Shown here in pieces: positions 10,470-23,385 of a stretch of DNA of 64,000 nucleotides. The notes beneath the pieces were generated by a model. The model was not told where the DNA came from and did no database searches. It worked only from the letters and a program-made list of their open reading frames with translations. The DNA is from Zelopaecilomyces penicillatus (Eukaryota; Ascomycota; Sordariomycetes; Hypocreales; Pseudodiploosporaceae): the NCBI GenBank assembly GCA_005765155.1, contig VCCP01000005.1:1302001-1366000 (forward strand). Reading direction: 5' to 3'. Positions within the stretch are counted from its first letter, which is position 1. Every line of letters starts with the position of its first letter. The translations under genes and the position numbers were made by a program.

Positions 10470-13400
10470 ATGGCGACTCCCACGCTTGCCGAGAAGCTGG
10501 ACAAGATCAAGTCTCCTGGTCTTCAAAGCCAGAAGAAGGTGAGGCTCCTCCTGCCGCCATTCGCCGTGCTGTGATGTTCCCAGCCCGCACACAGGGCATT
10601 CGCTAACTGGAAACTTTTGCACAGACTGTGGTTATCCTACAGGCCGTCGAATCTACGTTGAAGGAGCAAAGCACGGCGCCTACCGCAACTGGATACTTTG
10701 CTGCTCTTCTTGCACTGCTCCAGCAGTCTAATGGCAATGGAAACGTTAATATCGAATTGGCTACTCCGGCAGTCTATCTCCTCGATGTTGTCACTCCGTT
10801 CACCCCGCCGCCTCTGCTCCGATCTAAATTCACACAAATTCTCACCTTGCTCGCTCCTGTACTTTTGATGCAAGATGCCGAGCCCCTACTTCTAAGGACG
10901 TCAATTGGTTGCCTCGAGTCTCTTCTGCTAGCTCAGGATCTGGCGTCATGGGAATTGTCCGTCTCTCAGATCGGTCCACGAAGAGCAGTCGCTGGGCTGC
11001 TCAACCTCTCGCTGGACCATAGACCCAAGGTGCGGAGACGAGCGCAAGATGCCCTAAAGAAAGTTCTCAAGAACCCTCCGCCAAATCCCGCCTTGGATCA
11101 TCCTGCCGCGGACATGTGCGCCCAGACAGCATTGAAGAACTTGGAGGATCTCGCTAAAACCGCGACGGAAGCACGAAAGGGAAAGAAGGCACCGAGCTCA
11201 ACCAATGACCCAGCCTTGATTCACGCACTGCAATTGGTTAAGACAGTGGCGGCAGCCAGCGGTGGATGGCCCAGCACCAAAATTGAGTCGCTCTGCGAGC
11301 TGCTGCTGGGGATTTCCAAGACCGGCAATGAATATATGACGATGGCGGTATTCGAGATTTTTGACATGATCTTTGAGGGCATGTCTGAAGAGGTTTCCTC
11401 TGCCAAGCTACCACGGTTGATGGAGATCATCTCTGAGCTGCGACCTGCAGCCAATGATACCCAGCTTGTGCCCCCTTGGCTTGCCATTATGTCCCGAGGT
11501 TACGATGTTTCAGCACAGATTGAGCCCGAGGAAACCTTCCAGAAGCTCCCGGAGCTATTCACCATGGTATCGCAGTTTCTCGAGTCGGATTCGGAGAACA
11601 TTAGAATTTCGGCCTCCGAGGGTCTGGTATCGTTCATGGCCAACTGTGTGCCACAGCAGGTTATCCTAGATCCTTCAATTTACGACGAGAAGATCTTGGA
11701 CAAGCTTGCTAGAGCAGCGGAATCGCTTTTGAGTGTTCAATACCAGGCAGCCTGGTTGCAAACATTCAACGTTCTTGCAGCTATGTTCACTACATTGAGA
11801 TGGAGAGCCAATCCTATCATGCTCAACGTGACCCGAACGATTGGTGAAATTCGAGAGAATCCATCATTCCGCAGCAAAAAGGAGGCGGATGAAATCATTG
11901 GGCAAGGAGTCCGGGCTATGGGCCCTGAGGCGGTGCTTTCTGTTCTGCCCTTGAATCTTCTCAAGCCTGTCAAAGGTCAATCAGGAAGGGCATGGATGTT
12001 CCCAATCCTCCGAGACTACGTCAGCAACACAAATTTGGCCCATTTCAAGAGTGAGATGGTACCCGTTAGTGAGGCAATGTTCCAAAAGGTTTTGGACCAC
12101 GGAGATTCTGAGAGGACGATGGAGATTAAAATCTATGAAACTCTCGTGCAGCAAATCTGGTCGACCCTTCCAGGATACTGTGATCTTCCCCTCGATCTGA
12201 TCGAAGCTTTCGACCAATCCTTTGCTGAGATCTTGGCCAATCTCTTGTACAAACAAGTTGATCTTCGACTCGACATCTGCAGAGCTTTGAGAACACTTAT
12301 TGAGTCAAATCAGGCGATTGCAAACATCGAGGATGACGATGACCTCGTACTCCAGAGCCGATTGTCACAGGAGACTGCTAAAAAGAACTTGCAATACCTC
12401 GGACAGTTCTCCGGTAACATGCTTGCAGTTCTTTTTAATGTTTACACACAGACTCTCCCACAGAGCCGTGGCCCTATCCTGCAGACTGTCAACGCATTCC
12501 TTAGTATAACGCCAAACCAGGAGCTCATGGAAACCTTTGATCGTGTGAGCAAGATGCTCGCAGAGGAGCTTCAAAAGGCCCCCAGCACAGACAACAAGGA
12601 CAAAGCTCAGAAGCCCAAAGACCACATGCCGTCAACTGCACAGACGCTCATGGATCTTGTTATCACAATGTCCGCATATCTTCCACGAGAAAGCTTCGCT
12701 GCCTTGTTTGAGATTGCGACTGCAATCATAGTTAAGGAGGAGGAGCCCCAGCTGCAGAAGAAGGCATACAAGCTGATACCACGACTGGCGACTTCAGAGC
12801 TTGGCAAAACTGCTATGCGAGAGCGCACTGCTGAATTGCAATCACTTATCCTTGCCAGCGCTGAGAAGGTGTCTGCTCCAGCCCGGCGTGATAGGTTGTC
12901 AGCCATTACTGCCCTTCTTCCCTACATTTCCAATGACGATCTTCATTTTATTCCTTCGGTGCTAAGTGAGATTGTCATTTGCTGCAAAGAAAACAACGAA
13001 AGGGCTCGTGAGATTGCGTACGAGCTTTTGGTTCAAATGGGCCAGCGCATGGCCTCCGCAGATGGCGCCATTATCAACAATAGCAAGGTACCACACATGC
13101 CCCAGGATGCGCCGTCAGCAACAGCCAATATCGAAGAGTATTTCACCATGGTTAGTGCGGGTCTCGCGGGAAGTACACCGCATATGATATCCGCATCCAT
13201 TACGGCCATTAGCCGTTTACTCTTTGAGTTCCGTGGGACCCTCAGCGAGCAGACTCTTTCTGACTTAGTTCAGACCATGGATCTGTTTTTGACTTCAAAC
13301 AACCGTGAAATTGTCAAGAGTTGTCTGGGATTCGTCAAGGTTTGCGTCATCAGCTTACCAGTTGAGCTAATGATGCCCCGTCTGGCTTCGCTGGTGCCCA

Positions 13401-14323
13401 ATCTCATTGTCTGGAGTCACGAGCACAAGGGTCATTTCAAGGCTAAAGTAAAGCATATTCTGGAGAGAATGGTGCGCCGCTTTGGTTTTGATACTATCAA
13501 TAACGCCTGTCCAGACTCGGATAAGAAGCTGATGGCAAACATTCGCAAAACCAAGGAGAGGAGCAAACGGAAGAAGGATGCGGCCAAGGGAGCTAACAAT
13601 GACGATGCAAGCAGTGATGAGGACGGAAACCAAAACAAACGACAGTTTGAGAACGAGTATGATCAGGCACTTTACAGCAGCGATTCTGATGGGTCTGGTG
13701 GATCTGATGATGATGAGGCTGCCAAGCCCAGGAAGAAGAATCAGAAGGGCGGCAAGACTTATATCCTTGAAGATGACGACGAACCTCTTGATCTTCTCGA
13801 CAAAAAGGCACTTGCCAACATCTCCTCCACAAAGCCAGTCAAGCTTCGCAAGCCTACCAAGACGAAGGCTAAAATGGATCTTGACGGGAAGCTCATTCTG
13901 GGCAAGGACAGTGACGACGAAGGGGCTATGGATATCGATCAGCCTGCCAACCCTGAAGCTTCAGGAGTAGGCGCTTACGTTGCAGCCCTCAAGGGCAAAG
14001 ACGTTGCTACGCGAGGCCGCGGTGGCAAGCTCAAGTTCTCCAACAAGAGGTCCAAGGGTGACGACGAGGTCGACATGGACGAGGATGACGCAGCTGCCGT
14101 GAAAAAGGGTCTCAGCCCCGGTCGTGACCGCGGAGGAAAGTTCCGTGGCGGTAGAGGAGGAGGAGGCATGCGTGGAGGTCGTGGAGGCCGCGGAGGAGGA
14201 CCCGGTGCGAGAAGTGGTAAGGGCGGCATCTCGGCTGGGAGGAGGGGTCTGGGCATAGATAAGAGTCATGGTCCATCAATGGGTGCAGGTGTCGGCAAGG
14301 GGAAGAGAGGAGGTCGAAATTAA
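10470..14323 (+). CDS. RRP12: Ribosomal RNA-processing protein 12 (HEAT/NUC173)
   Basis: Two exons, 10470..10538 and 10625..14323, encode 1255 residues, close to family length. Rrp12 is a HEAT-repeat protein that helps process and export pre-40S and pre-60S ribosomal subunits. The first exon (23 codons) reads MATPTLAEKLDKIKSPGLQ; the 86-nt intron has donor GTGAGG and acceptor ACAG. HEAT helices fill most of the chain, and the NUC173-type core lies around EKILDKLARAAESLL and NVTRTIGEIR. After about residue 950 the protein becomes acidic and Lys-rich (DASSDEDG, SSDSDGSGGSDDDE), as expected for a nucleolar factor. It ends in an RGG/GAR tail (GGKFRGGRGGGGMRGGRGG), a likely target of arginine methylation and RNA contact. 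Confidence 0.93.
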
Positions 14324-14945
14324 AGAAAATGAAAGAGGGAAATGGGAGGAAATGGCAATCAACAAAGCAGGGAGGGGCTTCTGAGGCTGCCTCAAAACAG
14401 GCTTGTTTCGTTATGCCCTTCATGAATACCCGTGTTGAAAAGGACTCAAAAAGGTCTGTGTGTAGGGTGATTGATGATGTTTTTACTTATTGGCGTTCAG
14501 TTAGGGTTAATAGAAACGTTGCCTCTATTCTTATTCACGCGAACGGATAAATATTTGCTTCTGGTGAAATATATAAATACTTGTGGATTATGAAGGATAT
14601 CAATTACTTAGAACGTGAAAGCGTGTTCGAATCATGCCTCAACATGACCTCTTTCTCTCACCAATAATATTCATGCTTCTTCAAATCCCCTAAGGGGTAT
14701 TTTTCCACACGCCTAGGCCATGTATTCCAATCGCAATACATCAGGGGGGGTATAAAGGTACTCAAGCAAAACAAAAACCGTATATCCCGTACCCTCCACG
14801 TATATACAGTTAATACTTAAACTCCTTGTCATCAATAAACATCATTGACCAGACAGACTCCCAGGTGCGACCGACCACAACAGTATTGCAGGAAATAAAC
14901 AGGATAGTCGAGATATATATCTCAGGGAGCTAAATGTAAGCAGGC
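14324..14945. other. Convergent 3' spacer between RRP12 and the DUF2293 gene
   Basis: A 622-bp tail-to-tail spacer, rich in A and T after 14500, with ATATAAAT and TATATATCTC stretches. A T-arm-like fold near 14621-14637 has no matching tRNA body. No gene seen. Confidence 0.55.
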
Positions 14946-17731
14946 TCATTCAAGAACAATTACATCCGGCGCTCGTCGATGACGATAGTGATGGTCGCGT
15001 TCATACTCGTAACGCTCGTCGACTGGCATTGGGTGAGATAGAGGCAGGGGCTCGCCATGGTGTAACCGATTCGCCATAGGCTCGCGGTAATACTGAGGCA
15101 GTTCTGGCTGCCTGTTGAAAAATGGTCGTCTAGGATGCGCAAGCGTTTAGCACCCCCGAAACAGCAGCAAAGCTACAGACTTTCAAAGAGAAAATGCAAG
15201 ATGGAAAAAATTAAAAATATCAACTTACTCCTCCTCATAAATGCGGGATGGCTGAGAGTCGTAAATGGGCGCTGGTATTGGCCGAGAGGATGGACCAGCC
15301 ACTTCTCGATAGACTTGGCGAATCTCTGTTTCTGGACGTATACCATAAATAGACGAATCCAAGGGGCCATGAGAGCGCGAATGATATATAGGAAGTTGGG
15401 GGTGTGATCCAGAGATAGGAATGATCTCGACTCCAGGAGCTCCTCGACACTCTTCTAGGATCCTCGACCCTTCCTCCCATGAAACAACTCTGTGAGGCTC
15501 TTGTGCCTTTCTGATTTCCTGAGGCATTGAAAATGATTCCATCATCTGGGTGTCCTGGGGGGTGGAATGAATGCCTTCCGGCAAAACAGGAACTCTTTCG
15601 TAGAAGCCTCCACGATCCTCCATAAGGATTGGGTTGGAGCGTTCCCCGGGTCGGGGGGCATTCACAACTATGGTCCTGACGTGCGGAGCACTAAAAGATG
15701 TACTATATTCATGGTTACGAGCAATGGAGTAGGGATGAGAAGGGACAGTTGCGACTCCATGTTCAACAGACCGCAATTGGTGGGGATCACGCGAATGAGA
15801 AACGTGGTTACGTTCTCTGGCATCACCGCCGGAGAAGCAGCCGGGCGGTTCCATCAAAGACTGGCGGCTGCCCGGGGTCCTACCATTGGGGTACAAGTGG
15901 CCATCAACAGTTATTCTCCCGCTAGAATTGGAGACCAACCCGTCTTGATGATGCGGCTGCTGCAACCGGGGCCGAGGTGGAGGAGGGGCCATCCGACCCG
16001 GACTTTTTGGAGGCAAAGAACGGACAAACGATGGCTGAAGTGTACTGCTAGGTGAGACGGCCTCAATAGAGTGTACTAAAGAGTCCCGGTAACGATTGGC
16101 ACTTGGGGTCATTGGCCCGTGCATGGAAGAACTGCTCGACGTTTGATCATAGACAGTGGACGTTACCTTCTCAGGGATAGGGGGTGTTGGGGCAGGGTGG
16201 CTTGGGTGTGATGATGAGCTCCATGGGGTTGGTTGATAGACCGGCCGTGTTTGGGGAACATAACCATTAAGATTTGGTGTGCTTCCTGGAGCTCCAGAAC
16301 GGATCCTCTCATCTTCGCAAAAACGAGCTGGTGCTTCCTTGGGGGTAACATAGGATCCCTGGGTTTGGTAGAGCCCCTGGCTGGCGGGTGGTGGATTCAT
16401 GGGCGAGTGAAGATTTGACGGTACCTGTTCCCGGTTACGTCGAATTGCATCTTCCCAAGCACGATATCTCTTAAAACCTCGTTGACCTTTCTTGTCCGGG
16501 TTGCGGCTGTTACCTCTGGATCGGGCAAGAGCCACAGGCTCACAGTTGTTTCCACGTCTGGGTGAGCGTCGCTCAACCCGAATTGGTTGACGAGAAGCTT
16601 GTGGAGGTTGATAATCGAGCATGGAGATATCTCGCATGTTGCTACCATCCTCGACCGAGGTATCGTCGGTCGAGTCCTCATCAAAATCATCGTCTTCCGA
16701 GTCAGATATGACGACAACTTCGCGCAAAATTTCATCCAGTTGGTCTCGGCCCGTCTCCTCGTCCCCTCGCCACTTGACAAGGATGTCGAGGCATAGAGCC
16801 TCAACTACTTTCCGAGCATTTTGCCAAGTTGTCTCTTTAAGAAGTACGTCATAACGGGTGTGGGTGTGTCTAATGTGAGCAAGAACGGCTAGTTGAACCC
16901 GGCGGGCAAGTGTAATATCCGCTGAAAAGCCTACAGGTTTCTCCGGTTTGTCGGTTGTACTCTAAGTGACAAATTATTGTTCACCATCTGCACTACAATA
17001 GTCTCAGAGGGTAGTGAGGCACACACCTTGCTAAATGCGTGCTCTATAATCATTTGACGGTCAGTATTCGGAATCCTGGGAAACAAATCCCGGATGGCAG
17101 CATCAGCTTGAGCGTGATAGGTCTCTTGTGTTTCTGGGATTGGTTCCGGTTCACCGTCAGTTATCCTCAACGTCTGTTGCGGCAAATCCACAACGCTGGT
17201 TTGAGCTTCTTCGACAATAGCTTGCCTGACATGGTGCCCAACGCGGTGCACTTGGTGAGCAAGATGTGTGGAGTCCGCATCCTTTGCATTCTAACATCAA
17301 GGCGATATTTAGCCATTGGGGTCTGGCAACGATGCACTGGGCAACGTACCGAAACAATGAAAATCATAGCATCCCTTGCACGGGATATCTCTTTGCAGGC
17401 TGTAGTTAGTTCAGGATTTCCGATAGGAACGAACTCGAAGCCTGGCGGTGGGGTTTTGTCGGTGGTTATCTACTTTTGGTGAGTCCACAATGAAAGATTA
17501 CCGGCGGCAAATTGTCTTCTTCTCTACCTGAAATTCCAGCTTTTTCTTTTTTTCCTTGTTCTCCACAAATTCGAAGTAAGAGTGGTGTTTGGGCTTTGGT
17601 GCGACTGGCTTGGCAACGAAGCCTTCAGGCACAGGTGCTTGAGGATCGTACTGCAACCTCTGAGCCCTCTTGTGCCGCTCCTTTGGCCCAGCCACTATCG
17701 TGGCGGGCAGATTCCGTTTTGGCCTTCCCAT
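14946..17731 (-). CDS. DUF2293-domain protein with SUMO-interaction-like motifs
   Basis: Five exons, complement(14946..15129, 15229..16961, 17027..17290, 17350..17469, 17528..17731), give 834 residues. The start MGRPKRNLPATIVAGPKERH and the segment KTPPPGFEFVPIGNPELT match the usual N-terminus of fungal DUF2293 proteins. The domain proper (about residues 165-262) includes IRDLFPRIPNTDRQMIIEHA, then LARRVQLAVLAHIRHTHTRY and KWRGDE, split by a 65-nt intron. Right after it comes VVVISDSEDDD (about 278-288), a textbook SUMO-interaction motif with acidic flank. The last residues, DVIVLE, are a second SIM-like patch. The rest is Pro/Ser/Arg-rich and disordered. The fourth intron begins GTAAGT inside what would otherwise be GAG-TAA; splicing adds a 61-residue tail. 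The biochemical role of DUF2293 is unknown. Confidence 0.88.
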
Positions 17732-20700
17732 TTTCAGTGAACGTTTAGTAAAATACCATCGTGAACACTAGAGCGTGTGTTGGTTGAAGTACGAGATTAG
17801 CAGTCAATATCAAGGTGACTGGTGTCAACTTGAGATGATCACAGAGATCGGTCAACAACAACGGCCTCGGTGGATAGAACCCGGGCTTCCAGAGTACTCG
17901 GACAGAGTCAAGAACGGGTGAAACCGAACAGAACAACGAATAACAGAAACACGACTGGATCTGATATGGTGCTAAGGCAAAATGACACACATAAGCCGTC
18001 ACCCTCTCACCTGCCAGCGGGCTCGCGGCAGTGATGGGCGAGTTCTCGTAGTTACAAGTCACTGCGGACTTTAGAGTAACCAGGATCTCAACAGGGAGGC
18101 GGTTGGGCGTCGACTGATCGGGCGCCGGTGGAAGTTGCGTGACCAAAGATCTCCCTTGCCCGTATGGCTCATTTCTGGCGTTAATATTGGGTAGCAGGTT
18201 GAAAGGCAGTCTGACCACTTCAGACTACAATTATATAATCAGATTATGATTGGCTGGCTCGGGGCATCATTTTTCCAGAGCCGATCCACCAGTAGGAGGT
18301 CACGCAGGGAATACAGTCATCTGAATCGAGCTTGCGCTGGAAGGGATACTCTTTTGCAAAGGTGTTTTAGAGATTCAGGCTTTGGCTGCGATACGACATA
18401 TAATGGCATTTGAGAGTTGGGTTGAACACGGTCAAAATTCCAGATTATGGGCTGGGTTGAAGGTGGAATTAAGCAGTTTGAATCATCGGTGTTCTCGTGG
18501 CGACAGACAAGGTCATGTGCAAAGTTCGTCTCGCCAAGACATGTCACAGCCCGGATTTTCTATATATAGGACTTTCTGAATCGCTTCGCTATTGCACTTC
18601 TTCTTCTTTTAAATTTTCAAAAATCACATATGATATGTAGTTTCCTAATTTTGGCAATGATCCGTGCACTTTCATGGCGTGGCTCAGTCGAAAACGTCAT
18701 GCTACCTGTGGGAAATTTCTCACCTAATCATACATCATTCATTAGCACTGCCACCTTTAGTGACAGGTGCCTGGCTTGCTAGGCCCACATATAATATCTC
18801 TCCAGGATGAAAGAATATTCCACATCACTACGATATGGACAGCAGGCCAGGGGAAAGTGCCAGGTCGCCATTTCATGTCCGACTTGGTTCATGCGGAAGC
18901 GTGACTGAAGTATCTGATTAGTTGGATGAGGACCACGGGTGTCATTTGCCCAGCGTAACGCCTGCCCAAGACGATCAGACGGTTCCCAAACCAGACACAT
19001 GTGGAATCACGAATCATGGGAAGGCTATCAAAAGTAGACACATAATATGCGCTTCTGCTGGACACAGCCCGGTTGCCAGCTTCAGCCAGAAGGTGCAGTT
19101 AAAGGGGGCTACAATTGATCACACACCGCTGGGCCTCTTTAAAACGTCAAGTAATTTCACAAGCACCAGACCGCAATCATTGGAGAGAATTGGCATATCT
19201 CCTTGAGACGTCGAGACGTGAATTGAAACAACATGCTCACGTTGCTCGCTGTTTGCGCTTTTCTAAAAGTACCGAGTACCGAGAATGTTCACTGAAGTTT
19301 GGAGTCCGGCGGGTCGGACAAACCAGACTCGCTCAGACAAGAACCAACATCAAGGGGTCCGGCTGTGCACTGACAGCAACGATGATGGGCCTGTAAGTTA
19401 CCTGATGTTTTGTTTGGTTACAGCCCCTAAATTACCACTTTGTGAAGATTGGACAGCACACGGACAGTTGATAGTGTACGGTGATTGCAGAGTTGTGTCC
19501 GATAAAGCCGGTGATTTAAATTGCCTTGGACCAACTCATCCCATTGAAGTGTTTAGATTGTCTGTCTGCACTGCCACCGCCATCATCATATCTAAGCGGC
19601 ACAGGCCAACAAGGTTTCGGCGAAGTCACGTGAAAACACACATGATGTGAAAAATCATCTGCGCGCGGGAAGGATACATAGCCAGTACAAGCAAAGACCT
19701 AGCCTTTAAGCCTGATGCTAGTTAAACTTGACCATGTTTCAGCTTTTCAAGTCCTACTTAAGTACTCGGTCTTCGCTTCCCGACGAACCATGAAAGCCGG
19801 AATGCGCGGCGTCTTCGGGAAACCGAACCAATGCAGTACCCCGAATCTAGTTGTAAGGAGGCTTTAAGCTATTGCTCCCGACAAATCCTGCCAAGCCATT
19901 TATGAGTTGAAACCACGTTGAGAATATGATTATGATCCGCCGGGACGGGTTTGCATCTGCAGTCTCTCGCAACTGCCCCTCAAGACGGAGACGGGAGCAA
20001 GCCGTGGCCACGAAGTTGATGGCTTCTCGCAGCAACCGTAGTAATTCACCTTCGACGACCGATTGATCATGTTTGCCATCGTGATAGCTTCGCCGACAGA
20101 ATGATAATGCACGCAGCATCGATCCGCGGCCACACTTGACTGTTTCTAGCCGGGCCTCGCGGCCTTTTCATCGACATTCGTTAGCCCTACTAGCAGCTGG
20201 CGGCTGTTCATCTGTTCAGTGTGTTTTTGATCAGGCTAACACGGGCGAGTGTGCAACGGGATTGGCCCGCTTTGGCTTGCATCTTCTGTAGCTCCTGAGG
20301 CGTCGTCATCTCCATGCAGGTTTACATGTATCGCTATGGAACGTGCCGGTCGGTGTGTGTGCTTGATGCTACCAAGTACGAAAGACCTGAGGCTGGCGCC
20401 GAATGGGTGTTGTTCCGTCGGGTGTGTGCCAGGCGCTCCTCTGGCTCCTCTGGCTGCTGTTCCCGGTTAGCAGCGTTGGGAAGTTGGGGCAGGCTCGCAA
20501 CGCTCGGAAAAGGCTTACGCGTCCACTGCCCCATCAGCACTCGCATCCCCGCCTGATCCCTGCTCGTTTATGCCAGGGGGGGCGCTGCATCCCCTACAGC
20601 GGCCCTTAACTGGCCCCTAACTGGCCCGTAGCTGGCCCCGAGAAGGTGCGCGTAGGCAGTGCTTTGGTGCCCAGGTAGTGCCCAGATGAGTGCCAAGTAG

Positions 20701-21098
20701 GCCCCAAGCCTCCCCAAGCGCCAAGGCACCAATCCATTCATAGCAGTCATTTGCCCCCCTCCGCCCGGCGTCACCACATCTCCCCGTCCCTCCATTGTTC
20801 CGTCTCCGACAACTGCATCACTCTTCCTTCCATACCCTCCGAAACTTCCATCCCTTCACATTCTGCATCAACTTCAGTCATCAATCTCGCAAAACGATCT
20901 CTCTCGACTTCGTGCTTCCGTATCGATCACGACGACGTCAGAATCGACGCCTTCGGAATATCTCCAAGAAGACGAACTTGATTGACCATAATCCAGACAA
21001 TTCAAGATCATACGGAGCGTCCGCAACCGCTCAAACAAGAGCCTTCCGAGCCCGTTTGATTCATTCCCATCGCGGTGATAACGCCTCGAAACGCAAAA
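17732..21098. other. Long divergent upstream region (3.4 kb) of the DUF2293 and bZIP genes
   Basis: This long spacer separates divergent start codons. A stretch near 20750-20900 is strongly pyrimidine-rich (CCCCTCCGCCCGG, CTCCCCGTCCCTCC), which suggests the bZIP transcription start lies near or upstream of it. Several upstream ATGs with short frames precede the bZIP start (for example 20249 and 20795), so a regulated leader is possible. An open frame at 17745-18218 (-) has no recognisable motif. No tRNA seen. Confidence 0.5.
20601..20638. repeat. Short tandem repeat, about 11-nt unit
   Basis: Three and a half imperfect copies of GGCCCNTANCT lie in tandem (GGCCCTTAACT, GGCCCCTAACT, GGCCCGTAGCT, GGCCCC). 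They sit about 460 bp upstream of the bZIP ATG. Confidence 0.8.
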
Positions 21099-22868
21099 AT
21101 GTCGGCTTCGGCCCAAGGCAATGTCGACATCGACGCTCTTCTCGATCTCTCCGAGTACGATGGCATTTCATACCAATCCCCATCGCTCTCACCATCTTCA
21201 TCCTCCAAGCCAACGTTCGCCAGCCCCATCACAGCTGCTGTGAACACACCGAGCATGCCTATGACACACACCCAGACTTTGAGCGGCCCTAGCCACAATT
21301 ATGACATGTATCGCCAGCAGACCGGGTTCGTCCCTGGTGCCATCGCCAATACCATGGCTGTCAACCAGACCAACAATACCGGCTATCAAGATTTTGGCAG
21401 TTTGGACTATATTTCCAACTATCCTCAGGAAAATGATCTCTTCGACTTCAATACGTCTCCCTCTCAGGCCACCTTGGCTGCTTCGGATATTGACATGGAG
21501 TTTGATTCGCCTGCCGACTCGCAGTTCTTCGCTACTGTCAATCCTAGCAGCATCGAGCAGGACTCCGCGGTCTCACCGACTATGCAATCTCAGTCCAGCA
21601 GCGTTGGCCGTCTCTGGCCCGGTGCTCATTCTCAGGCTGCTCTTGCCAAGGCACAGGCTCAACAGCGACAGCAACAACAGATTATTCAGCAGCAACAAGC
21701 CCAACGTCAGAACGTGCAACAGGCCAAACCTCGCGGCAAAGCCCCGCAACCTACGGATCCCATTGTCGAGCAGAAAATCACCCAACTTCTCAACTCCATG
21801 CGTGCCAAACCGGCTTCACCAATGAGTGATAGTCATTCTCAGTCATCAAACCTACCACGTGCGAGGAAAGACGATGAGGAGATGGACGACGATGAACGTC
21901 TTCTGGCAAGTGAAGAAGGCAAGAAGCTTAGCAGCAAAGAACGAAGACAATTGCGCAATAAAGTGTCTGCACGCGCATTCCGCTCTCGACGAAAGGGTAA
22001 GTCAATCAATCATCGCCTCTTGGAAGACAGACAAAAAATGCTAACCTGATTTGTAGAATACATTGGCCAGCTTGAGGCCGAAATCAATAAGAAGGTCACC
22101 GAGAATGGGGAGCTCCGCTCTCAGAATCGCGCTCTCGTGGATGAGAATAAGCGTCTGTCAGATCTAACTCGCATGCTTCTCTCATCCCCGTCATTCTCCA
22201 ACTTCCTCGACCACCTCAGCACGAACCCTTCTGGCGCCCAGTCAGCACAGATCAAGGTGGAACCTCAACAGTCCCAGGAACAACAATTGCCTAAAGATGT
22301 TGATCCCTTCAACTCCCAGCCGTCGCAGCAGCAGATTGGCATGGCGATGATTCCTGAGCACAACATGGATTTCTCCATGCTTAGCTTGAACACAAACAGC
22401 TCTTTTAACTTCCAGCCTCAGGTCTTCCTTGTGGACACTCCTGATGCGCCCATTGACACGGCCGTGCTCTCTGGCAAGTCATCCAACTTCGTTGAGTCAT
22501 CTTTTCAGTCCGATGACGAGAAGGTTGAAGTGCCCGTCATTGAGCGCCCCATCGAGAATAAGCATGTCGTTGAGTCCTCCCTCACAGCTTCGGTTGACGA
22601 GGAGTTTGAGTCCGATCCTGAGTTTGCTCTGTACCACTCTGAAGCCGCCACTACTGTTCAGGACTCTACGACTTTGTATACTGATGGTCTCTCACACGTC
22701 GATATCTTTGGCGGTATTGAATCCGAAAAAATGCTCTCAAGAATTGAGTTCACTGATGCCAGCGACGAAGAGGCGACTGCTGCTTTGTCCATGGCTCGTG
22801 TTCAATCTATCAGCGCCAGCATTGATTCTGTCGTTTCAAGGCTAGAGCTGTTGACTATGGACTTATAA
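21099..22868 (+). CDS. bZIP transcription factor (conserved SARAFR class)
   Basis: Two exons, 21099..21996 and 22057..22868, give 569 residues. The basic region RRQLRNKVSARAFRSRRK (ending at residue 299) is followed across the 60-nt intron by EYIGQLEAEINKKVTENG and a leucine zipper to about residue 335. This NxxSAxxFR class is conserved in filamentous fungi; from memory it may include Metarhizium MBZ1 and Podospora IDI-4, but I cannot verify orthology. The N-terminal half is Ser/Pro/Gln-rich with a polyglutamine stretch (QQRQQQQIIQQQQ), and the C-terminal half is acidic, both typical of activation regions. I use the ATG at 21099 (AAAAATGTC) because the frame upstream lacks an ATG. A long leader with upstream ATGs may regulate translation. 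It is convergent with the HET-domain gene. Confidence 0.9.
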
Positions 22869-23385
22869 TTTGCTGGCTTAGCGACGGCCACAATCTGGCT
22901 AACGGCAAGGCTCTGTCTGACGCGAGCAATTTTTCTTCTTTTCTGTGAGATCTGTTTATGTTTATGCACTTGGATTAGGCTTGGGAAGCATTTGGAGTTT
23001 GGGACAATCAAATATGATCACATGACACACCCTAGGGAGGGTCTAAATCTCTTGATAGCGATGGAATGGACCGACAAGGCCAAATCGGCGTCGGAATCTG
23101 TATAGATAGAAGAAATCGTGGTTTGCACCACTCACTCACAATATGATGACATCTGACGCAACGGGTTTTCTTGATATTAACGCTAATACATCTTGGTGTG
23201 AATGTGCGTTGTGTGCGTCTATATATCTAGGTAGTCTGTAGTAATTAATGCCTAACCCCTTCCACAAAATGCCCATGACTCCTGAACTATACGGAGTACG
23301 ATTATCATAGATTTCGTCATTCATTACATGATTTTAAGAATCAGGCTGCTCTCCATCGACGGCAGCCCCCCTTCTAATAGTATGT
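22869..23385. other. Convergent 3' spacer between the bZIP and HET-domain genes
   Basis: A 517-bp tail-to-tail spacer, AT-rich, with TATATATCTAGG near 23220. No gene or RNA seen. Confidence 0.55.

Noticed and set aside
14600..14645. Possible tRNA (T-arm-like GCGTG-TTCGAAT-CATGC)
   Set aside because: No matching acceptor or anticodon stem is found upstream.
17745..18218. 157-codon frame on the minus strand
   Set aside because: No family motif, and it lies in the upstream region of the DUF2293 gene; looks like chance.
20795..21292. 165-codon frame overlapping the bZIP start
   Set aside because: It overlaps the bZIP coding sequence in another frame and is Arg/His-rich like a shadow frame.
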